64,000 nt of DNA, taken from positions 13,208,501 through 13,272,500 of the forward strand of contig OY987273.1 of assembly GCA_963920665.1 (NCBI GenBank), written 5' to 3'. Origin of the DNA: Straminergon stramineum (lineage: Eukaryota > Streptophyta > Bryopsida > Hypnales > Calliergonaceae). The translations under genes were made by a program, and so were the position numbers. The notes beneath the pieces were generated by a model. That model searched no databases. It saw nothing but the letters and a program-made list of their open reading frames with translations, and was not told the origin of the DNA. Below, piece after piece: positions 12,267 to 24,474 of the stretch (its first letter is position 1; the number at the start of each line of letters is the position of its first letter).

Positions 12267-13610
12267 GAAACGAACCGGAGTTAGTTCTCTCTCGAGAGAC
12301 GAAGCATTTAAAATTTTTTTTTCAGTGATTGGAATGAATTAGGAGTTTCGTCGTTGTGGGCTATGAAGATCTGGATGTGGCTTGTTGGTTTGTGCGTTTA
12401 GAGTGATTTGTTTTTAGAAGAGTTTTTTCCAAATTTATATTGTTACCGCATTTGGCTTGTTTGAAATTGGGGGTTAATCGTTCGGTTTGCTGAGCAGCGG
12501 CTTGAACGATGGCCACTGTCGAGAATCCTTCTGTGGTGTTTGCGAGGCTTTTTTTAGAGGAGCGAGGATGCTATTTTTTGTTTCTCTTGTTTTCCTCTTA
12601 AGTGGATCTTCTGCGATACTGTTGTGGTTTCCAGTCTTTTCTTTGTCTCTGCCCCGAGTTTTTGTTTCAGCTGGTAAAAGTTCTCTTACTTGCCGGCTCT
12701 ACTGGAATATTTTCATGAATGGAATCAAGAAGTAAAGAAGCTCACCGGCACATGTCTAAGGATTCGGACGCTGAGTACTTGAAGTATGTTACGAAGTTCA
12801 TTTGTGGTGGAAATTGATTTCCAGAGCACTGCTCCACAGAAACCTGAGGAATTTGACTGCTGTATGCTTCGTCTTTTCGCAGGAGGCAGTAGCTCAAGTA
12901 GGGTTCTGGTGAGGTGAATCTTATGAGGACTGTCATCTTTCTGGTTCTCTTTGGTGAAAGCATCTTTGTTCGCCCCCAATCCAGCAGAGATTTCTTTAAG
13001 TTCGAAAGCAGAAATCGATAATAGAGAATTTTTTATGTGTATTTGAGGAGTCAGAGACGCTACTTTGAGCTTACGATTACGTGCAGCGTGGATACTGATG
13101 CAGGATTTGTCTTCACGAATAATTTTTGAATTGAGTGCGTTTAATAATTCTGTCAAGTATGTTGTCCTCACTTTCCTTATCTTTGTAAGACTTCTGCCTC
13201 GCTTATTAGAAACCTGCCGAGAAACATGTTCAGGGTGTGGTCATTTCTCACAAAATCTTTTTGATGATCGTCTTAAATACACCATGTTTCGTTCTGCCTT
13301 CCAGATGATATTAGATTGACAAAGTTATTCCCTGTTCCTGAAAGTCTTATATGTTGCTGCTTTATCGTCTCAGGTAGTTATTATCCTTTTTTGGTGTGGA
13401 AAATATTACTTCCTCAGCAAGAGAAGCTTTAAGCATTGAGAACGTCTCATGTTTGGATATGAAAGGGGAGAAAATTCTCGAACTTGACTGGTTGCTAAGC
13501 ATGGCAGCCGATTAGTAGAAGAAGCTGAGGCATGGTGAGGAGGGTGAAGTCGGATATAATTTTATGTCTACAGGAAGGCAGGGTAGCGAGTGCGAGGAGG
13601 TGACAGCGGA
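12267..13610 (+). promoter_or_regulatory. Probable promoter and 5' leader of the PP2C gene
   Basis: Base composition changes here from AT-rich flanks to roughly balanced, continuous with the phosphatase gene. A pyrimidine-rich stretch ending TTTTATGTCTACAG at about 13573 looks like an intron acceptor, so the 5' untranslated region probably contains at least one intron. Another acceptor-like tract ends TTTGTTTCAG near 12670. Long leaders with introns are common in this gene class. The transcription start cannot be fixed from sequence. The small open frame 12487-12735 would be upstream of the start codon and has no recognisable domain. Confidence 0.45.
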
Positions 13611-15613
13611 ATGGGGGCTAAGGTATCTGCGGACCGTGATGTTGGAATCGGGTATTCGGATGAAGATTGTGGGACCAGACTAAAATGGGACGAGATTGTG
13701 GAGATTCGAAAAGAAGGTGAATCAACAGAGGAACTGAGTGTCCACTTTGGCTATCATTGCCAGTCAGGTCATGGTTCCTCAGGGCACCAGAAAACGGTGT
13801 CTAGCTCAACAGGCACTCTCTCTGAAGCGAGCCCCATCGAGAATGGTTTCTCTGTTACCATTCCCAGTGGCTTCAGAAATGCTAGAAAAAACAGCTCATT
13901 TTCATCCTTGTCAGGAGCTGCATTGGGTGCGAATGCCACGCTGGCAAACAGTACCATATGCAATGGCAAGCTTGGAGAGGAGATTCTCCCTGGTCTTGAT
14001 TCTCCTAAGACATTCAGGAAAATGGATTCTTTGTATCGAACTTCATCATTGAAGGGTGATTTGTCGTCTTTGACCGCGCTCGACAGTAGACGCGCTATTG
14101 GGAGTCAATCGGTACCAGCCGAGTTGGGTGATTTGTCCTCACAAACAGCCAGCTTCTCAGGTTCAGATCAAAGCAGTTTTCTCCATGCTAGAGACGTGCA
14201 GATGGCTGGGGGTGCAGCAGGGGAGGATCGTGTGCAGGCTGTGTGTTCTGAGGACAAGGGATGGTTATTTTGTGGTATCTACGATGGGTTTAATGGCCGT
14301 GATGCTGCCGACTTTCTAGCCGGAACTTTGTACGAGAATGTTGGTTTGTATTTGCGCTTGTTGGAACATCAGACTCAGAAGCGACAAGCTCTGACTGACG
14401 CCGATGACTGTTACTCAGGGGAGGAGGATGGTATGGTAGATGATGAAACTGCGACACAGCAGGCAAATATCACTAGCAGTTTAACGGACAGATGCATTTA
14501 TTCAGTGATGGACGACTTGATGCAAGTTCATGATTCGCAAAATCAAAGCTCGGACTTGCCTCAATTTCGACAAGGTGTCCTGGATGGGTTACGACAAGCA
14601 TTGATCCAGACGGAGTGTGATTTTCTGGAGAAAGTGGAGCAGGAAATGCAGGAACGGCCTGACCTTGTCATGGTTGGTTCATGTGTGTTGGTAGTGCTTT
14701 TGTATGGTCGCAACCTATACACCTTGAACTTGGGTGACAGTCGAGCTATTCTTGCCACATCAAAGCCTCCTGTTCATGTCGCCAGGATTGGAAATAAGAG
14801 TACCTTGTATGCTGTGGAGTTAACAGAACGACATATTGTCGAGGATGCTCGGGAGCGAGAGCGGGTCATTAACGAGCACCCTGAGGATCCCAAGACTATA
14901 AGCGATGGCCGCCTTAAGGGGAAGCTCCGTGTTACACGTGCTTTTGGTGCTGGTTATTTGAAAAAGGTTAGTCCATCAACCGATTGCTGCTGATTTTTTC
15001 CTGACCTAACTTGGCCACGAAAGGCCAGCTTGCGATTTCACGACATGGAATTTGTGTTCATAACTCTTCTTCTGTGAGTTGCAGACTGTTATGAACAATG
15101 CATTGATGGGTATATTGCGCGTGAAGGATTTAAGCAGCCCACCGTATTTGAATGTCACTCCTTCATTAAACAGGCTTCAAGTGCAACCTGAGGATAAGTT
15201 TGTTGTCATTGGGAGCGACGGTTTGTTCGACTTCTTCACAAATGAAGAGGTGGTAGAGTTTGTAGACAGCTTTTTAATCGCCCAGCCAACTGGTGATCCT
15301 GCTAAGTACATGGTTGAGCAGCTTCTTCTTCGTGCTGCTAACTTTGCCGGTACAAATATAATTCCTTTGCCACCCTACACAAAGAGTCTATGTTAAGATT
15401 ACCTTTTTTGCGAGTGAAAATGCTACTGAAGTTCTAATAATCTATGTCACTGAAATAAAGTTGAAGCTCATTTATTGCACCGGTTATGAATTGTCAGGGA
15501 TTCCAGTGGACCAGCTCAAGTCCATACCAATTGGCCGCAGAAGAAAATTCCACGATGACGTGACTGTTATCGTGGTGGACCTCAGGACAGAGTTGTTTGC
15601 TGCAAATACTTAA
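13611..15613 (+). CDS. Protein phosphatase 2C, clade C (POLTERGEIST/PLL-like), 578 aa, 3 exons
   Basis: Exons 13611-14966, 15085-15349 and 15498-15613; introns of 118 and 148 nt with GT...AG ends. The chosen ATG gives MGAKVS, a good N-myristoylation site, in keeping with membrane-bound POL/PLL phosphatases of the CLAVATA-WUSCHEL pathway. An in-frame GTG upstream (13590) lacks this. The Ser-rich N-terminus contains FSSLSGAALGANATLA, similar to the family's conserved segment. Catalytic motifs follow in order: GEDRVQ (~204), GIYDGFNG (~223) with the metal-binding Asp, the acidic insert typical of the clade (~245-330), GSCVLVV (~356), GDSRA (~374), RVTRAFGAG (~442), GSDGLFDFFTNEE (~495) and RRRKFHDDVTVIVVDL (~555) with the last metal-binding Asp. 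All expected residues are present and the frame is unbroken across both joins, so the gene is probably active. It is shorter than angiosperm POL, mainly in the N-terminal half. It is the only clear host gene here. Confidence 0.93.
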
Positions 15614-16177
15614 ACTTCCTAATAACGGTTTGTCTATAGCTACCTTTGAGCGCAAGGTCTATTTGTCTTCGTCTCCCACATTACTTTGTGCAGTTGATGG
15701 AACAAGTACAGCACGTGTCCCTCAATTGAGCGGGTGAAGTGGGCAGCATTTCCGGTAACTCGAAATGCCCCAGCAATATCTTGGTGCGATCATTTTCGAT
15801 CACCAGCACTGGACATGGATGAAACGTACTAACGAAATCAAACTCTTATGGTGCTACTGCAATTACGATTCTTCACAGGTGTAAGTATGGGCTTCTGTAT
15901 TTGTTGGCCGACATAGGTTGACCGGTGGTCATATTGTCTATTGTCTTTGATATCCTAATTAGAAAACAGGACATGGTTAGTGTCAGTTAATACCGTGAGC
16001 TAATGAACATGCTCGAACGGTGTCTTCTGACTGACTGATTTACTCGAGGCTCTATATTTTCACTAAATATACATTTCTTTAATCTTTTCTTTGATTTTTA
16101 ATTTTTTGGAACAAACGAGGGAAGCCCTCGATGCATTGGGGAACAAGTGGAAAATGAAATATAACCCCGCGAACATG
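15614..16177 (+). other. 3' flank of the PP2C gene
   Basis: Non-coding sequence of balanced composition following the TAA at 15611-15613, becoming AT-rich by 16.05 kb. It presumably contains the 3' untranslated region. I see no canonical AATAAA close downstream of the stop; the nearest is inside intron 2 (15454-15459). Confidence 0.35.
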
Positions 16178-16227
16178 CTAGGCATTCCAGGTATATTCGT
16201 ATATTGATGTACAAGTAGATTTGGAGA

Positions 16228-16609
16228 TTATCTCACACAAATATGAGAAGTTGCCACACTGCTTATTGAACTGATCCAGGGATTTCCTGATATGTTGTGA
16301 ACGCTGGGATATTCGCTGGTAGCATCTGGACCAAGCAAGTCTATTGTAATTCGTAAAATTCCGCCACACTGCTTGATTTGCAGCTTGGTGGCTTCATCTG
16401 GTTTATTTAAAACCCTCATGATTCCTCGAAGAAGATTCCAGAACTTGTCAATGCACGTAGACGAAATATCAGAAGGCTCTCCGAAGAGGGCTTGCTGGTG
16501 ATCAGGGATAAGCCACGACACCTCTTCGGAAGCCGGGAGCTTGAGTTCGAGCACAATCGCTTCCCGAATTCTCTGTAGTACTAACAATCTGTACACAATC
16601 GCTACCTGC
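16228..16609 (-). CDS. Exon-like ORF of unknown function, convergent with PP2C
   Basis: A minus-strand open frame of about 125 codons of balanced base composition. It may begin after a CAG at 16609 that could be a splice acceptor. The protein has helical, leucine-rich character (VYRLLVLQRIREAIVLELKL, DKFWNLLRGIMRVLNK, KLQIKQCGGILRITIDLLG), which resembles helical-repeat proteins, but I do not recognise the family. There is no clear in-frame ATG near its start, and the frame is closed upstream by a TGA at about 16.69 kb. It could be a 3' exon of a second host gene or its remnant. It is free of the stops that riddle the transposon ORFs. Confidence 0.35.
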
Positions 16610-17037
16610 CCATGTACACAAACGGGGCAGAGCGTGACAATGGATAACGAAACCTTACTGCTCCAAACATTAACTGCTAATGCTTTGTGTCAGTCTTCCC
16701 AATTGAAGTGAAAATTCAGGAGTAGGACCAGACTCCACTTGGTGACCGCAAGTTGGGGAGGACTATCTCTTACTTTGTAAGTGGAGGACAAGTGTGGTGA
16801 AACCAAGGAATCCTCTGTCATGTGAGTGAGGTCTGTTTCTGTAATTTTTCACAAGTTTGAACTTTGATTGATAGTATGCATTGTACATCAAGCTTATTAC
16901 ATGATGACAATTGTACTTTTGAACTTCCCCATTCAATATGAACATCATAATATAAAATTCGCTTAGATATACTTAGGAGAATGTAGGAAAATGATGTTAT
17001 ATCTTTGACCTGTTGAACAGATGAGAGGCCCAAAACA

Positions 17038-17058
17038 GGCTCCTTGGGCCTTGAGGGG
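17038..17058. mobile_element. Right end of a TTAA-type element (unpaired)
   Basis: The sequence CTCCTTGGGCCTTGAGGGG directly precedes TTAA at 17059-17062. It closely resembles the right end of MITE 2 (GGCCTTGGGCATTTAGGGG then TTAA), and the bases further inward (AAACAGG) are also shared. I could not find a matching left end upstream, so the element may be truncated. Confidence 0.4.
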
Positions 17059-17309
17059 TTAAGAACAGAGAATTACCCTTACTATAGATGCATCCAGGGT
17101 CGGGGAAGACGATGACCTGGTGAGAAGGCAGAAGCAAAAGAGTCCACGATTGTGTGCAGGCCAATTAGGCTTGAGCCTCATTCGTGAGCTCTACCATCTT
17201 GTCCCGCTGTGGACTGGATATTGCTGCTTTGGACAACTACTTGGGGAGTAGCTGCCTATGTAGAAGGATATATTCCAAGCTGATCGCCGTTGCAAGAATC
17301 ATTGATTAA

Positions 17310-18255
17310 CCCCTAAATTTACTTGACTATGTTTTCACCCAAAATGCTCCAAAACTGTCATTTCTAGTACAAGTACCAAAGATTAGAAAAAATATATTTT
17401 TGGACACATGTAAATGTAGGATATTTTAGTATGCTGGTTTGAGAAGATGTAGAAAAAAATTTCAGAAATTTCTACTATGTAGATTGCAAGATAATAGCGT
17501 TTAAATTGACAAAAAGACTTTTTCTAGCCCTGCAAAAACCCAGGCAGTTGCACTTCACAAGGTCAAATCATTATGAAAAAATGTCAAAAATGGTTGTAAC
17601 TCTTTGGATTCATTCTTTGAGGGAAGCTGGCCACATGCTTGAAAGTTTTTAGATCATTTAAAATTGTACAACATAAAGAAAAAAATTAGTAAGTAGAAAG
17701 AATTAGAGAATGATTCAAAATACTAAATTGTTAACAATATATTAATAGAATTGAAAAATGCCAATCTTAATGGTTGTAATGTTGTAATAAACAATCTACA
17801 TCTAAAATTTTTATTTTTTTCTAAAAATATTGAAAATTGAGTTAATTTAGGTCTTCAAAGTTTATTTTAGAATGGAGATTTAATAACTATCCACAAACTA
17901 CCCACAACTAAAACTAATCATAACTTTCATCTCATAAATCAAAATGGAATGATTCCAAGCTTTTCATGTGTATAAAAAATCTAGAAAATCAATTTAAAAA
18001 TTTTATTTAAAAAAAAAGTGATTTTTGAAGATGTTATTTATGATGCCTGGGCTACCAATTGAGCAATGAAAACTACATATCATACAATAACTTTTTAACC
18101 ATGTATTCAAAAGTAATGAAAATTGTTGGGCCTTAAAGCTACTCCTTGGGCACATGTTGTGTAAAAATTTCAAAGAAACCAAATAAAAATTCCATTCATA
18201 ATGAGCTGCCTTAAATTGCTATGTTGCCAAAAAATGTCTTTCAGTCTTTTAGGGG
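17310..18255. mobile_element. TTAA-flanked MITE 3 (946 bp), piggyBac-like ends
   Basis: TTAA at 17306-17309 and 18256-18259 flank a segment that starts CCCCTAAA and ends TTTAGGGG. The perfect inverted repeat is only 8 bases, shorter than in MITE 2, but the TTAA+CCCC arrangement is the same. The interior is AT-rich and non-coding. Immediately after the right TTAA comes CCACTAAAGG, which may be the left end of yet another abutting element. Confidence 0.5.
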
Positions 18256-18259
18256 TTAA

Positions 18260-20940
18260 CCACTAAAGGACAAATTTTGAAAGTATCTTCCATTTCTTCT
18301 CTATTTATGAGTGAAATTTGTTGTCTTTACTTTTTCAAAGATGAAATCACAAGTCCAATAGTTGTCATAAAATTTTCAAAACTTTTGGTGAAAATACCAA
18401 ATTACCATGTATTTGTGAATAAAAAATGAAGAAAATTCATATAAAATATAAATCATGTTTAAAAAATCTAAAATTTTCAGAATAGAAATGCATTATAGCA
18501 TAGAATATTGTGGTATAAATAAAATTTATATGCAACTCCATATATTAAAATGTGATTATAGATTCTCAACTTTAAACTTCACTATAGGCCCGCCACCTCT
18601 TTTTGAACCATTGTGCATATTTCTGCAGTATCTTGATGTTGAGTGGAGGTTTTCATCAAGACCAAGTACAACATATCTAGGACTTTAGATGGGAGAAGGA
18701 AGACATTCTTAGGACTAGGTACATTCTTTTGGCCCACTTTGTTGTAGCATCCAAAGGGGGGATTATTGAGAGCCAATTGGTTAAGATTTTTCTTTCAAAA
18801 ATTGACAAGTGGCTATTAGATTTGGTTTTATCATAGATCATTTTGAAATATTAAGGTAGGGCTTCATTGGCCCAAGCCTTCTTAGTGGTAGAGAGGTATG
18901 ATTGTAGAAACTATATAGTCTAAAAAGCCTCTATAAATTTCTGAAAATTTGGGTAATAATGCACTTAATCATCACTAGCATTGTTGGTCATGTGGTCAAG
19001 ATAGTCACTCTAAGAAAGATTCATTGTGCTAAGATTTACCTAAGGATTTACCTTACCCTTTGAAGCCTCAAAAGAAGGAAGCAATGAAAGTTGAGGTGAA
19101 AGATAAAGTAAAGTCTAAAAAGAAGCAATTGAAGCGCAATCATTGTAGTAAAATCAATCATGGTAATGACCACTAAAGGCCTTATTCATTACATTGAGAC
19201 AAAATGTCCATTTTGAGACTTTGAAAATCTCGATGCAAAGATCCATTGAATTAATAGTTGTTTAATCCAAAGGTAAATAGAGCGTGACTTACAACAACTA
19301 AATTTTTTTGGAATGTGTTGCTTCAAATGACTTAAGACGAGCGAGGAAAAATATACTTCCATAGAGTAGAAGACAAAAAATATTCTTTCACATGAAGTGC
19401 CAAGAAGCAATAAATATAAAAGAGAATCAATTAACAATTAGTAAGCTCTATTTACTCGACAATTCAAATTCACAAAGAGAAATTATCTAACTCTTGCTTA
19501 CACTGTCATCAAAAATGAAAGAATTATTGATGGTTGAATATTTAAACTCTGTATAGAAATGAAAAGGCTTATTATACATGAAGCACTCTATTTTTCTAAA
19601 AACTTTTTTTTCTATTTTATTTACCACTCTATTAATAGTAAGGGAGGCTCAAAAGCAAATGACTTCCAAAACTTTATTGGCTTACCTAAGCATTGCTATT
19701 GGTTGTACAATTGCTCTTCAATCCCTCTAACGCTTTCAATTTTTCCAGGCCTCTAAGGATATTCCCACATAGAGAAGGTTAGTGTGGCCTACTTCCATAG
19801 TCTCCCACACCACATAAGACCACACTCTGAGACCCATTCTCCTTCTACTTTACCTTGTAGATGCTTTAGGAACCTTCAAAATGGAAAGAGATCTTGAACC
19901 TCAAGGTGTATAGCAACAATGGATTGACACTATGTGTGGACAAAAGTCTAGTTTCAATTGACTTCGAGTCTAAAGATAGATTGTGGTCTCTAATAATCCT
20001 CTACTTAAACAAAGTATAGGTGAAGGGTGTGAAGTTACCATTGACCTTTAGCAAAGCATAAGGGATGAAATTGCTTATATTTGAGTAGAGGTAAATGAAT
20101 TGTAGCTAACAACCCTAATTGTATACTTTTTATATAATCCCCAAGTACATCCACCAATTTGAGACCACTAACTTGGATAGCAGGACGCATAGGTGATGTG
20201 GAAACATCATCCCCAAGCCAAGGATGTGGGTGGATGCACAGTTTGATGTCTCAATAATTGTGTCACAAGGATGATTTTATGGAGTAGGCATTTCAAAGTA
20301 AATATCTTACAAAGTATTATAGTTCTTTATGCTATTTTTGGATAAAAATATAAAAACTTGATTAAAAAGACATTATGAGGCTTTTCCACCACAAGGCAAA
20401 GAACCCCCCTAGAATTAGCTAGCGGGGAGTGTATGGGCCCTAAACACCTCTAAGCAATGGACTCCAACATTGTTTCTGGTTATTTTATTTAATTCAATGC
20501 TTTTGAGTGAAAAAGACGCAATACCCCTAAATCACCCAAATATGTGCCCTAAAATCACCACATCCTCCTAGTACATGTTCTAGGAAGTTCGGGCAACCTC
20601 TTAGACCAAAATCCCAACAAAAATGTTCAAATTGGACCCAAAATGGGCCAATTGGAGTCCTAAGAACTAATTGTAGCACATGCATTCACTAGAAACCACC
20701 AAATCCACATGCATTGAAAAAATATCAGTAAAAATTGACAATTACCACCTCTAAATGGATTTATTTGCACCCTCACCAATAATTCCAACACAAAATGTAT
20801 ATACACTACACAATCCAAACAACAATCACAAGTCTACTAGTATTCTAATTCACTGTGCATTGACATCCAATTGGCATCTTCTCCATGATTCCATGGTTCA
20901 ATCCCTAGGTGTTCAATTTCCATATCTTTTGATCTTTGTC
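18260..20940. other. AT-rich intergenic DNA, little recognised
   Basis: AT-rich, stop-rich DNA. The only coding-like trace is the possible zinc-knuckle segment listed at 18970-19165. Open frames at 18455-18688, 18582-18776, 19189-19437 and 19559-19756 show no motif. Confidence 0.35.
18970..19165 (+). pseudogene. Possible retrotransposon gag zinc-knuckle remnant
   Basis: One plus-strand frame reads HCWSCGQDSHSKKDSLC, which is close to the CCHC zinc knuckle (C-x2-C-x4-H-x4-C) of gag proteins, but the last spacing is six rather than four. It is followed by a lysine-rich stretch (KVEVKDKVKSKKKQLKRNHC). Stops interrupt both sides. This could be the C-terminal end of a Copia-type gag, but the evidence is thin. 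Confidence 0.25.
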
Positions 20941-21300
20941 TCTTTGGAGAGCTGACTTCAAGCTTGACGTCCTCCCAAAATTTCAAATCTTATTTCATTT
21001 GGATCACTCCGCTATTGGCCTCCAAACTTGATCCAATTGAACTATCCCAAATTGCAACGATCACCAAAATCCTTGGACTCAAATGACCACCACCACCTTG
21101 TGGAATCTTCAAATCCTTTGTTCTTGGTTTCTTTGGAGATCAAACTTTAAGTTCAACTTCCTTCCAAAATTTCAGATCTTGATTCATTGAGTTCACTCCG
21201 CTATTGTCCTCCAAACTTATCCTACTTGAACTAACCGATTTGCAATGACCGCCAACATCCTTGGACTCAAATGGCTTCCACCACCTCAATTTTCTTTCAA
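20941..21300 (+). repeat. Tandem duplication, ~188-bp unit
   Basis: Two head-to-tail units beginning CTTTGGAGA at 20941 and 21129. They share CCAAAATTTCA, CACTCCGCTATTG, CCTCCAAACTT and TCCTTGGACTCAAATG. No coding function is apparent. Confidence 0.65.
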
Positions 21301-21307
21301 ATGGCCC

Positions 21308-21600
21308 AAGACTAAGTTTGTTGGGAACCTAACTTGGCCCTACATCCACTCATCAAATTTCACTCAAATTAGTTGTGATGCCTCTAATATCCTCTCTCGA
21401 AGTTGTCGCTTCTCATTTGAGTGGCAACAAACCTCCTTTCGTAGAAACAACCACTATTGCTTCAATTTTCATCCTAATGATTTAAGACTAGGCTCTTTAG
21501 GAGTCTAACCTTGCCCCACAAATGTCCATCTAATTTTAGACCCAAATTTGTTGTAATGACCCCAATAACTTTTTCCAAAGTAGTTGCTCTCATTCTCAAT
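21308..21600 (+). repeat. Tandem duplication, ~177-bp unit
   Basis: Two diverged units begin AGACTAAG (about 21308) and AGACTAGG (about 21485) and share the order CTAAC-TTG-CCC, CATC, CAAATT-GTTGT, AATGACCCC/GATGCCTC and AGT-GT-GCT-CTCA. They follow directly on the 188-bp pair, so this is a short cluster of tandem duplications. Confidence 0.45.
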
Positions 21601-23265
21601 AACAAAATCCTTTCCAATTCATACAAAAAACCTACAATTCTCCCATAATCCAAAAATCAACCTTCAAGATGACCTCCATCACTCTCTATTTTTCAACCAT
21701 TTTACTCATACCATTACAAGAGAATTGGATCCCTCAATGAGCTTTGAGTTTTCTTATTAATTTTAGTACTTCTTGAAATGATCATGAAGTTGTCCACGTC
21801 CTCATCAGGGCCACTATGTCGGGCCACTAAAGTTAATAGTGGACAGTGGTGTGTAGAAATTGGTGGAGAGGCATACTCTAGCCATCTTCCATGGCTAAAC
21901 CAAGAAATCTTAGAGATGGATTGGGTAATGGAGATGAAATCATGGAGATGGATTGGGTAATCATGACAAATTTTTGAGCCCATTATACAAATCTTGGCCC
22001 AATTAGTGAGTTTAAAAGGCTCCTTCCCATCCAAATTTTTGCATGATGAAGCAACCCCTTCTTTGGTTCAATTTTTTTCTAATGAATAAGTGAACCTACT
22101 TGACAAATTGTTTACCTCTAACCCCTAATGCATTGCAATCACCTTCCTAGCATTTTTCTTCCATTTTTTATCACATTTTTTCACCAAGCTCTCAAAATAC
22201 ATCATCCATCCAAAAGTTGGGGAGAGAGATCGGAAGAGATAGCTCTAAAACCTAATGTTTTCCCCTACATCAACTTCCCTAATGGACTAATGTTCATTAC
22301 TACTTTCATCCACCCCTAATTTATTGTTAATTTTCTTAATTAGTATAAAATCTACCAAATTAGTGCAAATCGCGCTAAATTACTACAACTACTATAATTT
22401 AGTGTAAATTGTGCAAATTTGTTGTAATGCCCCCTAAAGTACTGCTTTTGGCCTAATTTAGTGGTTCTACTACTATTTTAGTATTCTAGTAGGAGTTTTA
22501 AGCTTACTAACTTCTTTTGTGTTTTTCATACTTATTACTTTTTATGGTTTTTAATTTACTTTTCGTTTCATTTCCTACTTCTAGTCTTTTGTTTGCATTT
22601 TGTCATCATTTTACCATTAGCCTAATTTGTTTAATCTACCAAATCTTGCTTAACATCTTTTTAGTTTTCAATCCCTCTTTTTTTCCCTAGAATTTTCTTT
22701 AATTTTCTCCTAATTATAATTATTAGCATCTTGCCCTAACCTCCCGAAGTTTCCATTGCTACTTAGCTGAGACTCCCTAATTGATGGTTGTGGCATAATC
22801 TAGAGTACTAACACTTCCAAACTTGAAAATTCAATTAATTAATTTATATTTTTTATTTTCTGAAAGGTGAACCAATATGGTGATTCATAGACATCTATAT
22901 ACATTTTCTTACAACTAATGTCTATCAACATTGATTTATTGACTTTTAAAAAAGAAATTTATGGACTGTCACAATAGTGAAGTTTAATACATATGGACTT
23001 TTTTCAATACATAAACACATAGAAATGGTTTATAGTGACTAAAGTAAGAGTAAATGAAAATATTTTATTTTATTGAAAAATAAATTCTTTAGTGCCAATA
23101 TCATTGTATTTTATATGGTTACGGACTTTTATGGATTGAAAATTAGGTCTAGTCTTAGGAAATCCTTTTCTTGTGGATTCTACTTCTATTTTTATTTTTT
23201 TATTTCTTTTGCAAAATGTGTTTGAAGCTCTCACTATAAGAAAACTTTGTTTTTGGTGTTGTTTT
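21601..23265. other. AT-rich intergenic DNA, nothing recognised
   Basis: Mostly AT-rich. The minus-strand frame 21714-22034 has no recognisable motif. Confidence 0.35.
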
Positions 23266-24163
23266 TGTCATATACATAGTCTAGGCGTAAGTACCTTTAC
23301 AACACCAGAACATTGTAGAATGACTCAAAATATCGTCTTAGGGGATTCTACTATGTTGTTACAAGCTAAGGTGCTCAGATTTCCTCCCTATTCAATCTAT
23401 CCAATTCCTTACTCTCTTTAGGTTGTTTGTCTATTCGGAATTCAATCCACATCTGGCCTTTCTTGAATTATGGTTATGTCTTCTCCAAATCATTGGTTTT
23501 CTATTCCTTTGTTTTACCCTCAAAGGGTCTGCTTTTGATCTTTTAGAGGGGTAGGGACTCACTACTTGTATTCCTCAAACTCTCTTCTCTTATTAACTAC
23601 ACAAACTCCCATGATAATGTATTGCAATAGATTAGACAAGGGAACACCTTGACAACTTTCCAGATGGTCGATTCGGAAAGCAAGTCACTTAGGGTTGTTT
23701 CCAATCTCTTCCACTACAACGATAGATCAAAGACACCCGGAACTGATAGGGGATGGTTTCCTTGTTGCTAGACTTATCCTGTGGTTGGCAGGCCTTCTGG
23801 TAAGTGGGGATTTTCCTCTAGCGGTTGCTTATCTCCGCATGGAATCATGTTGGATTTTGGACTAGCATCCACACTACTCCTTGGTTTTGCCGGAGTACCG
23901 TTCCAGTAATTTGAAGGCACCATGTGCAAGTCCTCATTTACAAGCCTAAAATTTGTCACAAACACACCCTCCCAATTTGATCCAGTTACCTAAGATCCGT
24001 ATTCCTCCTTACTCACTCCCTCTTACACCTCAACACTCAGGAAAACAAACAAGCAAAACTTTGTGCATAAAGTTGGATCCAGAATGTCCACCTAGTGTCT
24101 AAGATTAAAGAAAGGGAACACAAGAAACAATTGAAAGCACTTGGATGGAATGGGAGGGCAACA
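23266..24163 (-). mobile_element. 3' LTR of element H, copy H2 (898 bp)
   Basis: Read on the minus strand it starts TGTTGCCCTCCCATTCCATCC and ends TATATGACA, so it has TG...CA ends. It aligns along its length with 34325-35171 and, reverse-complemented, with 51994-52908. A purine-rich stretch (AAGGGTGGA) lies just upstream on the minus strand, as expected of a polypurine tract, which marks this as the 3' LTR. It carries no long open frame. Confidence 0.65.
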
Positions 24164-24474
24164 ATGCAATCCACCCTTAAAAAAAAATCAAAAGGCAAAA
24201 AGCCACCCCAAAATCAAGGCGTCCATACAATGACCCCCCAAGATATCCAGAAAGTCAAATGCAAGTGGCCCCTAAAAACCTGGAACCCAGGCCCATACTT
24301 GGAAACCCATTCCGGAACTAAAAATCCAAATCCTAACTAAGTGAAATCATCCTAAATACTTCTCCTTTCTTGCCTTCTTCGAACTGTTGTTGCCTTAACT
24401 CGTTGGTACCTTGATGGCCGCCTTCACCGGAGTCGTCTTGATCGTTGCCCAAGTCTAAATCCTGTATGTTATGT

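Noticed and set aside
12725..13171. Minus-strand 148-aa frame
   Set aside because: It lies antisense in the presumed PP2C leader, has no recognisable domain and no supporting context.
13590..13610. Upstream GTG as the PP2C start
   Set aside because: Plant nuclear genes rarely start at GTG, and the ATG at 13611 gives a myristoylation site.
13769..14758. Alternative frames inside PP2C exon 1 on both strands
   Set aside because: They are shadows of the phosphatase frame, which carries all the family motifs.
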